A DNA stretch of 64,000 bases, from assembly GCA_947095585.1 (NCBI GenBank), contig OX352763.1, positions 20,075,462 through 20,139,461 of the forward strand, read 5' to 3'. Position numbers and translations under genes: made by a program. Under the pieces are notes generated by a model, which searched no databases, was not told the origin of the DNA, and saw only the letters and a list, made by a program, of their open reading frames with translations. Of this stretch, positions 33,130-43,691 are shown piece by piece. The stretch is from Nephrocerus scutellatus (lineage: Eukaryota; Arthropoda; Insecta; Diptera; Pipunculidae). Each line of letters opens with the position of its first letter. Positions within the stretch are counted from its first letter, which is position 1.

Positions 33130-33480
33130 TGCTAACAGTCCGTAGCCGTATTTGCCGCATTCTTTTGCCAAAAATAAATCTACTGGAATGAGGTCAAGCA
33201 TACCCTTTAAGGCGAGTTGGTGTGAATCTCAGCGTCCCACTTATAAGCATGCAGGCCGCTCTATGCCACTTCTCCAGTATGTTCCCATACGTAACTTTTT
33301 CCAGAGATGGCCACTATACGCTTACACCATACGGTAGTACTGGTCTCACTACAGCCTTTTAAAGCCAGTGTACCAGCTCTGGATTCAAACACAATTTTTT
33401 ATCGATGGCAATATTTGCCTTATTTATTCGTTCAATAATATTAGGTTCCAGCTCAGTTTCCTATCCAAGATTTTTTTTTC
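33130..33480 (-). pseudogene. LINE reverse transcriptase C-terminal fragment
   Basis: Minus strand: LVHWL, stop, KAVVRPVLPYGVSV, stop, WPSLEKVTYGNILEKWHRA then LRFTPTRLKG and DLFLAKECGK. This is the connection region of an I/R1-superfamily polymerase (PVLxYG..WW.AL.K..Y...L...QR.A...I.GALRTTPT). Two in-frame stops make it dead. It is probably the upstream part of the LINE whose RNase H end lies at 31672-32118. Confidence 0.65.
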
Positions 33481-33689
33481 GGATGCGCATGGAGGTGTAG
33501 GAATCTTCCAAAGATACCAATAGCCCGTACCATTGGTTATGTCCGATTCATATACCTGATGCTGACATTGTCAGCCGATATATGCCTGCGTACCAAATCT
33601 CATCCCTCAGAGCGACACTATGAGAACCGACCGTGCGTGGTCATAGTAGTAGGAGATTCAATCCTCTAATTTTTTATGACTACAACTAA

Positions 33690-34740
33690 TTTTCCTTAAC
33701 AAGAAGTATACGCTTCTGTAGTACATCGTGTTGGGTAGGCAGTTTTCTAGCGAAAACACCTACTAGAATCCATCATTACATGCGGATTTCACTTACTGCG
33801 CTAGATCTTCTATGTAGTCGGCGCACAAGGTCCGTCTCGTCTAAAGTTCGGACTATTTCATAGATGCAATGCACGTTAAGACGAGAACGAGTTTTGCGGG
33901 CTTATACTTCAGGACTTCGTGCCATACCTTGCGTCAAGTCTAGAAAAACGCTAGCACATATCTTTTTCTCTTTAAGGGCTTGTTTCAATCTCATTCGTTA
34001 TTTGATAGACCTGATCAATTGTGGAATGTTTGACCCTATAACAGAATCGTTGAACCGGAACCAAGCGTATCTCTTCAATAATGGGTTCTAATCGTTTAAG
34101 AAGAAGTTTCTCAAAGACCATATATATTGTTGGCAGTAGCGCTATAGGTCTACATGATATTTTGTCGTTAGTACATTTCCCCGGTTTTAGAGTAACTTCG
34201 GTGACTTTCCACTGTCTGGAACATATAAAAGACTGTATTAAGCATTTAAAATATAAAGAAGCTTCTTTTGGCAACTCATTTAAGATTTCACCAGTATTAA
34301 GTCATATAGCCTGGAGTCTTGTTAATTTTCAATTTTCTTACTGTCTCTCGGAGTTCGTACAGCGATATGGTTTTGATGTTAAAAATTTTCGGTTCCTGTG
34401 TTGGTATTGGGATCTTCGGCCAACGATTTCCCGTCGAATAACTTGACCGTTACTTCTAAATTCTCAGCAAATAAAGCCGCTTTTTCTTTATCTCCTTTTG
34501 GCCCATTCACCGTTAATCTGTCCAACATAGTGCCAAGAAACCTTTGCTTTATCAGCAAAAACTAAGTTGATACAGTGCAACGTTGGAGGAGCAGCTGTTG
34601 GCAAAAATCCTAGCATTAGAACTTCATGATGTAATGCTCGAAGCTTCTCCTTTTCATAGACCTCGGAATCGTTCTTTCTCATATATGGGGCCAACAATTC
34701 TACGTACAACTTTGCAGTACTTCAAACTCGCGCTCCACTA
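33690..34740 (-). pseudogene. jockey-type LINE, endonuclease-polymerase junction
   Basis: Minus strand from about 34740. It shows the linker block FLGTMLDRLTVNGPKGDKEK, then, after stops, WKVTEVTLKPGKCTND, CRPIALLPTIYMVFEKLLLK and HSTIDQVYQITNEIE (33972-34274), then a broken CASVFLDL near 33930. Lower down (about 33750-33700) RKLPTQ fits the family but is uncertain. It has multiple stops. It is older than the jockey copy at 32119. Confidence 0.65.
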
Positions 34741-34744
34741 TTTT

Positions 34745-37090
34745 AAGTGAAGACAAATGTTTGATGCCGATACGAGATAAGAAGTAGTACTTTTCGTTAG
34801 TTAGGAGAATTAGTGCAACCCTATGAAAATAGCGACAATCGTGACTCTTGGAATTATCGCAAAAAAAATGACGCTTTGATCGAATGGATCACTTGCGAAA
34901 ACTCTGCTTAGTAGAAACCCATCTATTTTTGTCAAAAGTTCAAAGTTCCCTTGCAGCAAAAAAGTGGCTTTATTTTATACCTCGTTCTTATACAATTTAT
35001 GGTTTGTGTTTTCCTTTGTTGAATAAATGAAATACTTTTGCGTTATATGGAATCATACTCGTAAATAAATCAGTACCAACAATACTACCGGCCGTTCAAA
35101 AACCATCCATTTTCCAGGTTTTCCAAAATCCTTGACATTTTTTTAATAATTAATGATAACTCATATTGGTTCCCAATTAAAAAATCGAGGCTAAAAATAG
35201 TTTGAGTAACAACTGGGTTAAATCAGAGCTTAAGTAAATTATGTGGATAATCTTGGTCATATAAGTTTTCAGTAATATCTGCATCAAAATGGCTAACGTA
35301 CTTACTAAAGTTGGTATGTATCAATTAGCAAAGATGTTATTGTCCAAAGGATACAAAAATTGTAGCAATGGAGAAAATTCTTCTACGAAAATTTTAAAGC
35401 AAAATTCACATTCCAATATTTTTTTTATTGGCTGCACTCCCATGCTCGATTTATATGTTATTCTAATGGAACTGGGAGACAATTAATGTCACATAGATGT
35501 CCACCAGGACTTTATAGCTTCAACCAACGCAAATAGACTGGTAGAAATGGAGTATTAATTGCATTGGCCACTCAACCCCACCTTTTGCACGCATTCCACT
35601 CAGCTAGCAGTTTATGCGAGCTATACCCACCAGCCGTCCCCTCCAGCTGTATGTTTAATAATAAATCATTTTAAATTATTAATTAATGCGCTCTAACACG
35701 AAATAATGTTAATTATCCGCATCCGCGACGCATGCAGGCAAATCCGCATGTGTCGCGCCGTCACATCGTCGCATCGAATACTCGTACTTGGGGCGGCATG
35801 CGGGCAAATGCCTTTTTAGCGATAGGACTTTTTTTTTTAAATAAAATTTATGTTGTCATTCGCATGCATCTAGCTCCGCGGGCGATCACTCCATAAAGTT
35901 GCTTTGTATTTGCTCGCTGGCATATTTGTCCTCGTATAAACCGCCTCTTCCTGCTCGGCCTGAGGCAGCCTGACATGCTGTCGACCATCATCCTCCGCCA
36001 CCTACTCGGTCTGAGGCAGCCTGACATGCTGTCCACCCACAAACCGGCCAGCAAATTTGCAGTGGGTTGGATTTGGATTTGAAGAGCACTATCACTCATC
36101 CATCCGGCAGGCAGTACTCTGGCGGGTGGAGTTATGATTTCATTTACGAGAGAATTTTGTTGTTATTTTTAGAGATCCAAGCGGTTCGCGATTTGATTGT
36201 TCGCTGCATGTTCCTACGATGCTTTGCATTGCATCCGCCAACCAGCCAGCAGCGTAGACGATGTCAAGTCTTCTCTTCTCATATGACGTCCAGATTTTTT
36301 ATTTTGCATTTACACGACTTGGATGGCCAGATCATCATTGTGCTTTGCATAGCTCCGATCTGCCTCACTTTGGATGATTTGTAATATTTTAATTTGCATA
36401 CCTTTCACCTTACTCCGAGTACATGTGGCATAAGCACCCTGCTGTGTACACAAGATATGTAAAATTCTTTATGATCCAAAGGGGATCTGTGTGATGGCAC
36501 GTCACTTTAGTGGCATGCGCTCGCATATAGAGAATGAAGAAATTTCTCCTTTGGTTTGGCGAAATTGTTTTGCACTTGTGACAAGCGGACATGTTATGTG
36601 TCACTTATGTGTTATTTCGGGAGCAAATGCCTTTAATTAAGCGGGATTCTTGTTAATTTTAATAAGAATGAGGTGGCAGCGGGAAGTTTGACTCCATATC
36701 TTCCAGAGTCGGCGATGCAATTAAAGGCATTTTACACATATTCGAGATGTCCCTTCATATTTTCATGATTATTTTTTTATTTATGAGTAAACTTTTGTAA
36801 AAATTACAAGCGCCTTCATTCCGTGATCATTTCTGTATGTTTTTGTAGCAACGAGTAAGAATCGCGATATAACTCCAAAATTGCCTAGCCATGATTTCAA
36901 ATGTTCGTCTTTCCGTCTCCAACTCTTCTATTAAGCAAAAATATTGAATAATAACACTTATTTAAATAACTATTTCTTTTCTTTTTAGTCTTCCTAATTC
37001 AGATTAAGGTTCAAAGGTTCAAGATACAGCCTTTCATATATGCCTATGAAATATCATATTGGGTTTCTACTAATATTGTTTTTACATCCC
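34745..37090. other. no gene recognised; 51-bp duplication
   Basis: Spacer. A 51-bp block with CTGAGGCAGCCTGACATGCT is repeated in tandem (starts near 35960 and 36011). Open frames at 36067-36384 and elsewhere have no motifs. Confidence 0.5.
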
Positions 37091-37094
37091 GCCA

Positions 37095-37790
37095 CAAATG
37101 TGATTGCTTCAAGGGGAAACAGTTCAGGACGACTACTGTAGGATGAGCCGTAATAAAAATCACCACGTTCTTATAATCTTCGTCGACTTTAGTAGGACTT
37201 TCGACAATAAGCCCATATTGCCTCTTTACAAAATTGCAGCTAGAGGAACCTTAGCGAAGCAGCCGAAGAGCTATCTATCTGGAAGAACGATATAAGTGTA
37301 AATACATAATATTATCAGCGAAGAAATAAGAAAATTTATATGATATACCATAAGGTTCAATGTTAGGTTTAAACTTTTTACCATGAACTTCTTTGGGTAT
37401 TTGAAAGAAGTACATTTTCTGCTTATGCGGACAACATAGCAATCGTTGTCAAGCATTATTGTCTCAAAACCGCCACGTCCAGAATGCAACAGGAGTTCGA
37501 AAAGCTTGTATTCAGGATGCTTTATGCAACGGACAACGGATTGGTAATCGAAGCAGACAAAACTAAATTTATGCACATCCATACACCTTTTCAGAACCAT
37601 AAATATATTTTGACGAAACGATGGATGTGCAACAACAGCAAGTGATTAAGGAGTTGAAAATCATTAAATACTTGGGAATCATAAGTGACGATCATTTCAT
37701 AAGGCAAGACCATGACCAAATAAACTTTGTAAATTGCTGTGGTACGCTCGCCGGCGTCCAGAATAGTTTGTCAACTAATAGAAAAAAATA
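37095..37790 (+). pseudogene. decayed LINE reverse transcriptase
   Basis: Plus strand: HVLIIFVDFSRTFDN, then a 'KIAARGT...SYLSGRTI' block (polymerase motif around FVDFSRAFD), frame-broken 'CGQHSNR' and, at 37621-37780, IKELKIIKYLGIISDDHF, the post-polymerase block K.LGI..D..L.F..H. Stops and shifts throughout. The clade is not certain (jockey/CR1 range). Confidence 0.55.
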
Positions 37791-37794
37791 TTTA

Positions 37795-38240
37795 TTTTTT
37801 TTTGATTCGTTAAATTTCAATTATAATTATACAAATCAATTATATTACTTTTCTTGTTGCACCACTAGCCGCTCCAGGCTCCTTAGCCGCAGACTCGGGT
37901 GTCGTAGCGACGTGATACTGGTGAGAACGCTGCTCTGCGATCAGGAGAGTGTGTTGGGGAATTTGTCACTACCGGATTCAGTCGAAAGCAGCAGGTCTTT
38001 CACTACTCACCCTCTACTAAATAGATAACTATGCCCTGAAAGAGATCGAATTTAGGATGGAGTCCTGAGAGGCCCGCCAGAGTCCTGAAGCCGAAGGGTC
38101 TCTACACCTAACAAGGGAAATATCACCCTATCAAGAGTTTCCGGGTTTCGAAATGGAGTCCTGTAAGGCTGGCCAGAGTCTCAAAACCAAGGGGATTTAA
38201 ACTGGGATCAGTCGATAGCAGCAGGTCTTCCACTGTAAGT
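37795..38240. repeat. short internal direct repeats
   Basis: CAGTCGAAAGCAGCAGGTCT at about 37980 recurs as CAGTCGATAGCAGCAGGTCT at about 38207. Blocks like ATGGAGTCCTGAGAGGC / ATGGAGTCCTGTAAGGC, each followed by CCAGAGTC, recur at about 38056 and 38152. The region leads into the minisatellite element. No ORF. Confidence 0.55.
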
Positions 38241-38243
38241 TAG

Positions 38244-38832
38244 TGAAACTACTTTATCGTCGGTGAGGATGAGTACGGTATCAAAAATAATTTTGTTTTG
38301 CGATTTTGAGTTACAGTTTTGGTCACACAATTGTGTTACATTTTTAAATTTTGGGAACTAAGTAATTTCTCAAGCGATTTGTATGAAATACGGTATGGTT
38401 TTTGAGGGTCCTCTGGGGGTTTTGAGTATCTTTTGAGGGTTTTTTGAAGGTATTTTGATGGTCTCTTGAGGAGTCTTTTGAGGGTTTTTTGTGGGTCTCT
38501 TGGAGGTCCTTTGGGTCACTTGAATGTCTTTTGGGGGTCTTGCGAGAATCTTTTGCTTTTTTTGCCCACAACATCAAATAAGTTTCACTTCAATTGCGCG
38601 TAAAAGTTACACGCACTGTTTTTTATTTGTTTTGTTGTGTGGCGCGTAAACGAGTTGCTGACGGTTTTCCGACACTGGAATATGCGACATAAAATGGACC
38701 ATGGAAGCATGGATTTTCAAGGTTATGGCCGTAAAAACGGATTTGTTTATTATAATTGCTAATATAAACCGCAACCGAAACTACAATCGCTTAAAGTCTA
38801 ATAGCATGTCGGTCGGAATCATTGGCTTGCGT
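38244..38832 (+). mobile_element. minisatellite-bearing dispersed element, copy A
   Basis: Collinear with 48144-48862. Shared left part: AAACTACTTTATCG, TTGGTCACA, then TGTGTTACATTTTTAAATTT and TGGGAACTAAGT. Shared right part: GATTTTCAAGGTTA, GCCGTAAAAAC, CGCTTAAAGTCTAAT and CATGTCGGTCGGAATCATTG. Between them lies a GGGTCTTTTGA-type 11-bp minisatellite at about 38392-38545, then about 150 bp unique to this copy. No ORF of substance and no recognised terminal repeats, so it is probably a non-autonomous element of unknown class. Confidence 0.7.
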
Positions 38833-38904
38833 TTACAGATCGCAAAAGAAATTTATGAAAGACATTTATGAGTGAGTTCCCATAGTGTTGCACTCACAAT
38901 ACAT

Positions 38905-39060
38905 TGTGTGTGAATATTCCTGTTTGTATTATGTATGGATATATGGTGTATGCATTGATACACTTCATTACAATATCGTCTTTTTGTGTGGATATTCTTG
39001 TGTGTTTTATTTATAGATATATCGTGTATGAGTTTTTATTTGAAAATTTAGATGAGGGAC
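38905..39060 (+). repeat. two-unit tandem repeat, about 79 bp
   Basis: GTGTGAATATTCCTGTTTGT ... GATATATGGTGTATG at about 38908 recurs, diverged, as GTGTGGATATTCTTGTGTGT ... GATATATCGTGTATG at about 38987. Confidence 0.5.
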
Positions 39061-39074
39061 GTTTTTATGTAACA

Positions 39075-39215
39075 GACGCCCTAAAGACCCCACACAAGAC
39101 CACCTAAAAACTCCCTCAAGACCCCGCTCATGACCCTACTGTATATCCTTACAAAACTCTCTCAAAACCTTCTCAATACGCCCTCAAGATCATCTGAAGA
39201 CCTGCTCACATGTCA
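39075..39215 (-). repeat. antisense 11-bp-type minisatellite
   Basis: The plus strand shows CCCTCAAGACCCC, CTCTCTCAAAACCTTCTCAA and CGCCCTCAAGATCATC. On the minus strand this is a degenerate run of the GGGTCTTTTGAGG-like motif found in copies A and B. It is a reverse-oriented, decayed array. Confidence 0.5.
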
Positions 39216-39219
39216 CCAC

Positions 39220-40140
39220 CCTCCAACCACACCCCTATGGGTGTATTACCGCCACTATTCATCCCAGCGATTCGACTCTAATATCGGTCTTCCTCCTTTT
39301 TTTTGCCGTCCCACCATCATACCTGTACCATGTTTGATTGAAATCGCTGCAGGCATTTCGGAATTATGACCAGCGTCGCATTTTTCGTTAATATGACAAC
39401 TTATTCCACCGCAATTATAGAAGATTCACGAGCTTAGTCCCACCATACGCCGCATACCGAGAGCTAAGAGGGTACACATCAAAAATCAATTCTCACGGCC
39501 ACTTTTGACAGGAAATGCATTCACTAAAATATAGCATAGAGAACATATCCTTTTCCCTTAACTCCTAACATAGTTAAGTGCATAACAAGTATTGGTGGCA
39601 CACTGGGCAAGTACTTTCACAAATGCGCTTATTTATTTTTTTGTTTTTTGTTTTGCATTCTCTTAACCAGTGAACTGTTAGACATATTGCCAAAACCACT
39701 TCTATTTGTGATACACTCGTAAAGTATTCAAATATTTGTCAATTTCGCAAGTAAATCAATTTCATTATTTACTCTACTATATATGCGAGGAGGATAAATC
39801 AAGAAGAAGAAGAATCAACACGACACAAGAGTCCTTGATATATATAATATCTGGGGGTAATAAATAATAATTCTCAGTTGAAATTTGTCGGCAATAATTC
39901 AACGAGTGGCTCGACCCCTAAAACGATCCATCCAGCAGCAGTGAGAGGGCACTTAGTCAGCTCGTCCTTTTGCTGTCATTCTATGGAATATGTTGTACAA
40001 CAACAACAACAACAACAAGTATTTGTACTTGAAACACAAGTAGAGTAACTGCATGTCGCGCATAAATGTAAATAAAATATCAAAATCAAATAAATGTGCG
40101 CGAGTATGTAGTAGGTATGAGCGAGTATTATTACATTTAT
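39220..40140. other. no gene recognised; (AAC)n
   Basis: AT-rich spacer with an AAC repeat at about 39999-40017. Confidence 0.5.
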
Positions 40141-40144
40141 GAAG

Positions 40145-40445
40145 AGTACAAACAGCCGCCGCCACTGAGGCACTCATAAATCTCCCTGGCGGCTTTATGG
40201 CATTCGCTGGTGTTCTCATACTCAGTTCGGATTTGGGTTGGCTTGTCGCACCATATAACCACTCTTCAAATGTTACTCTTGCCATTTACTCGTTAAACGC
40301 GAAAATATGAACAGGCATCGCTGAAGACGACCCTTGAGGGATGAACTGAACAGCCGTTTTCACCCCATTGCATTCTGCCGCTTTGTTGATGAATTCGCTA
40401 AATGAACGTATGTCCAGTCCAGGCAATGCATCGGGATCTCCCACC
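40145..40445 (-). pseudogene. unidentified coding-like fragment, interrupted
   Basis: The minus strand from about 40445 gives a protein-like segment: VGDPDALPGLDIRSFSEFIN, KAAECNGVKTAVQF, MPVHIFAFNE, then a TAA near 40284 immediately followed in frame by MARVTFEEWLYGATS. In the next frame the same DNA reads CDKPTQIRTEYENTSECHKA then AREIYECLSGGG, which looks more like coding sequence and implies a frameshift. The composition is protein-like, unlike neighbouring AT-rich DNA. I do not recognise the family. It could be a mobile-element ORF or a processed host gene. Confidence 0.3.
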
Positions 40446-40759
40446 TTCACTCACCGAGAGTGCAGCTAATAAATTCGAATATATCGAGTGGAGTGCTTTT
40501 GTCCATTTGTCGGTCTGATTTATGATATGAACAAGAAATCGGTGTAAAAATTCATGGACGTGATTTCTAGACAGACACCATCTATAATGCTGTTGTCAAG
40601 TCTGGATGCAGAAAGAACGGTCGCAAGATATCCGAACATTGTTTGTAGATATTTGCAATGTTTGCTTAGTACTGAAGGTTCAAAGGTGCTCTTATACTAA
40701 AAATACAGAAGGACATAGACACCTTTTTGTTCAATTTAAAAGGTCAGTGGCTAGTGCAA

Positions 40760-40990
40760 TGTAAAAATTCGTCATTCAATCTTCCAAATGCCGTCAACGC
40801 AAAATAAGTTTTTCTCGAAGCAACCATCCGCCTCCGTAATAGGCCATGCTTCAGCGCCATAGAGTAAGACTGGGACGATTAAGATCGTTTACAGACTCAT
40901 CTTAGAGGTCCGAAATAGACCTTTAGTACTCAATTGCATTCTTGCCCAAAAGTACTCGTAACAGCGATTGATAAAAGTAATTCTTCTTTT
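40760..40990 (-). pseudogene. RTE-type LINE connection fragment
   Basis: Minus strand: CYEYFWARMQLSTKGLFRTS, then KMSL, stop, TILIVPVLLYGAEAWPITEA and CFEKNLFCVDGIWKIE. This corresponds to the RTE block 'L..K..L.RPVLLYGAE.W..T..D...L..FERK.LR.I'. Short, with stops. Confidence 0.6.
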
Positions 40991-41127
40991 GATTCTTTAT
41001 TGGATCATTATTGGATATTATAGTCAACAATTTTACACTTAGGGGAATAATTTTCTCCTGATGTTCTGGAAGAACACAATATGATGATTTGTCAATCGGT
41101 CACACAACACTTATATGTAATACTAGT

Positions 41128-41550
41128 TGTTTACCCCGGCGTAACCCGGGACCCGCCGATCTCCACCGCCAACACACCGTTTAGACCCACCAAAAACTAA
41201 AAAACAGGCGTTGTCTGGCTACCCCTAACACCCTACTGACCAACCAAACTGACCGCTCTACTACTAAACCACCCTACACCATAGAGCCCCACCCACACTT
41301 ACCAACAACGAAATGTGAGTTATGGTCGTGAGGTCATACATAATTCCCATGGAAAACGGTATTTTTTCTGTTTTTCCCGAATTTTCCAATTTTACAGGTG
41401 CCTATTATCATCCCTACACTAATACGAACTGTTTAAAAGAACGGATGATGAGCCAATCAGTCCAGCCGTTTAGCCGTGAAAAGTTAACCGACTGACAGAC
41501 ATAGTTACTTTCACATTTATAATATTAGTAAGGATAATGAATTATAAGGG
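41128..41550 (-). repeat. dispersed repeat related to 21345-22375, reverse orientation
   Basis: The plus strand begins TAGTTGTTTACCCCGGCGTA then ACCCGGGACCCGCC and, at its far end, has CAGTCCAGCCGTTTAGCCGT and TTTATAATATTAGTAAGGAT. The C-rich middle (CCCACCAAAAAC, CCACCCTACACC) mirrors the G-rich middle of the 21-22 kb units. The ATAATATTAGTA end with the 'cagtccagccgttt' block is a widespread insect repeat type that I recall from several genomes. A non-LTR 3' end is possible. Confidence 0.55.
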
Positions 41551-41554
41551 AAAT

Positions 41555-42230
41555 ATACATTTAATAAAAATATATAAAACAGTTTATTTTATTTAATTAT
41601 GTTGCTTATTATAGACTTTATTTAATCGTTTGTAAAATATTAATATTTGCCAATATTTCGGTCTTGCTGACCATTATCCAGGCAAAAAAAATTTTAAATT
41701 AATTTTCTCACTTTTCAGTAATTACATGACTCCCGAAAATGTTCCAGACCTTGGAGCTTTCTCGAATGTTGTTATTGGTTTGTCTACAAAAATCCCCGAT
41801 TTGTAGATTATTTGAAAATTATCTGTTCTCGATATGCAAGATTCTTGCAGTCTTTTTCTTGGTCTTAATCTTGCGCACTAAGACTTGGACTTAGTTTTAC
41901 AAGAGACAAGAGCGTCCTTGTCTTGGTCTTTGCGTTTACTGCAGGACAAAGCTGCAATTCTAATCACTGCATCACTAATTCCAAGATGTTCCGCCGCGAC
42001 AAGGCTTACGTTAAAGCAATGGTTAGAAACACACACTTCGGAAACTCATTTCTCTAGCGCACATCTGTACTTTTTCTTAGCTTAAGGTCCAATGATATTC
42101 TAATTTAAATTTCTCATTTCTTAATTTCACTTACGGTTTATGAAAAGGATCTGAGAGTCCATAGTCTAAGGTCTCCTTTTATTATATTTTTTTGCAATTA
42201 ACTTTTTCTCTTTACCGATAATTTAGCATT
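41555..42230. other. no gene recognised
   Basis: AT-rich spacer. Confidence 0.45.
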
Positions 42231-42232
42231 TG

Positions 42233-43690
42233 ATTAGAGAGGTATGCTTTCGGTTTTACGAAGTACATCCTACCGAGGAAAACCGAAGAATAAATTTTAA
42301 ACGAGCCAGAAATGATTGCAACGCTCATCTTCGGCGACTCAAACCGAAACCGCCTACGACCGAAATTTGAGGCAGATGAAGTATTGTCCCAAGGGTAGTA
42401 AACGTTTTTGGTCTTTCGTTTATAATGAATTCCAGTTGTCCAGCTCCAGTTCCAGCTCTATGGACAAGGCCAATCTGTTTGCTGCGCATTTTGCAGCTGG
42501 CTTCACGCTTACAGATTGTGCATTGCTGCCGCCTGCACCTCATAGTATTGAACATTCTATGGGACAGATATTCATTCGTACTCGTGCAGTTGCTAGACTT
42601 TTAAACGATCTCAACACTCACAAATCCTCTGGGCCAGATGATATTTCCCCATTAGTCTGAAAAGGTGTTCTTTCAAGCCGGCAATTCAAATGCGTAAGCA
42701 TTTCCATCTATCCTATTCTGCTGGACTCTTCCCGAGAAGTTGAAAACAGCTTTTTTCCAGCCCGTACCCAAAAACGGTGAGCCGAAAGTACATCACATAA
42801 ATACTGGTGTTCCACAGGGCTCTGCTTTGAACTCTCAGCTTCTCATACAAGTTTGAGGAACGTCCCTCCACTTCTCATGTGGAAGTCAAACAACTACATA
42901 TGTTAAGCACGTTAAATTCGGACCTGGAAAATAAAATGAGGAGAAATCAATGAGTAGAAATTAACGCTTCCAAAACCCAATGCTGACTCCTGGTCTAAGC
43001 GAATCCTAAATCCAAAGCCATTATCCACTTGCATCGAGAAAACTGAAAAACTCGCAATTATCGGTATGTGCGTTAACGACAAGCTTCGTTGAAATGACCA
43101 CATATTTACCATCGCCAAAAATGCTGTGACATGTGTAGGTTTTCTAACCCGGTGCAAGAAATGGTTCACTCCCACTGATCTAGCTACTATCAGCAAGGTT
43201 TTTATTCGCCCTAAATTTGAGTATAATTGTCATATCTCGTCTGGTTCACCTTAAACTTCTCGATAGAATACGAAACCGTGCGATAAAACTTATCGGTGAC
43301 GAAAACATTGCAAAATCAATAGATTCGCTCGAATACCGCAGAACCGTTTTCTGCTTGTCGCTGTTTTATCGCTTCTTTCACCAGCGGTACACAAGTAAAA
43401 TAGCCGGTTGGATGTCACCAACCAATTGAATTCAACATCAATACTCGTGGCGCTCTAAATGCTTATAAGTTCATTTTCGGACGTACAGTTAAGTTCAGGG
43501 ATTCGTTCTTCAGCCGTACAACACGTATGTGGAATGCTCTACCAAGCTTTGTCTTTCCACATCACAATGATCCACAGGCATTCAAAACACAAGCTCATAG
43601 ACATCTCCTTTTTTCTCCTGCTGTGCCTAGCATATTGTCGAGCAAAATAAGGCTGCGAACCCCTTTATGCGTGTGCGAATTATAACTAAG
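42233..43690 (+). pseudogene. LINE-A, copy 2
   Basis: Plus strand, starting GAGAGGTATGCTTTCGGTTT with the hairpin arms TTCGGTTTT (42249-42257) and AAAACCGAA (42279-42287). Then MKYCPKGSKRFWSFVYNEFQ, MDKANLFAAHFAAGFTLTD, TRAVARLLNDLNTHKSSGPD and DISPLV, which is the ORF2 linker and the start of the polymerase. The polymerase core (about 42690-42900) is largely deleted: GVPQG-like nucleotides (GGTGTTCCACAGGGCTCTGC) are near 42807 but the FADD box is gone. The carboxy side follows: LARCKKWF-like, then KLLDRIRNRAIKLIGDENIA and CLSLFYRFFHQRYTSKIAGW. The end is near a 'CGAACCCCTTTATGCGTGTG' block (43656-43675). Confidence 0.75.
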
Positions 43691-43691
43691 C

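Noticed and set aside
36067..36384. 105-codon plus-strand frame
   Set aside because: No motif; follows a 51-bp tandem duplication; no splice context.
38344..38577. CRISPR-like array at the regular GGGTC repeats
   Set aside because: Units are 11 bp with no spacers, and the genome is eukaryotic.
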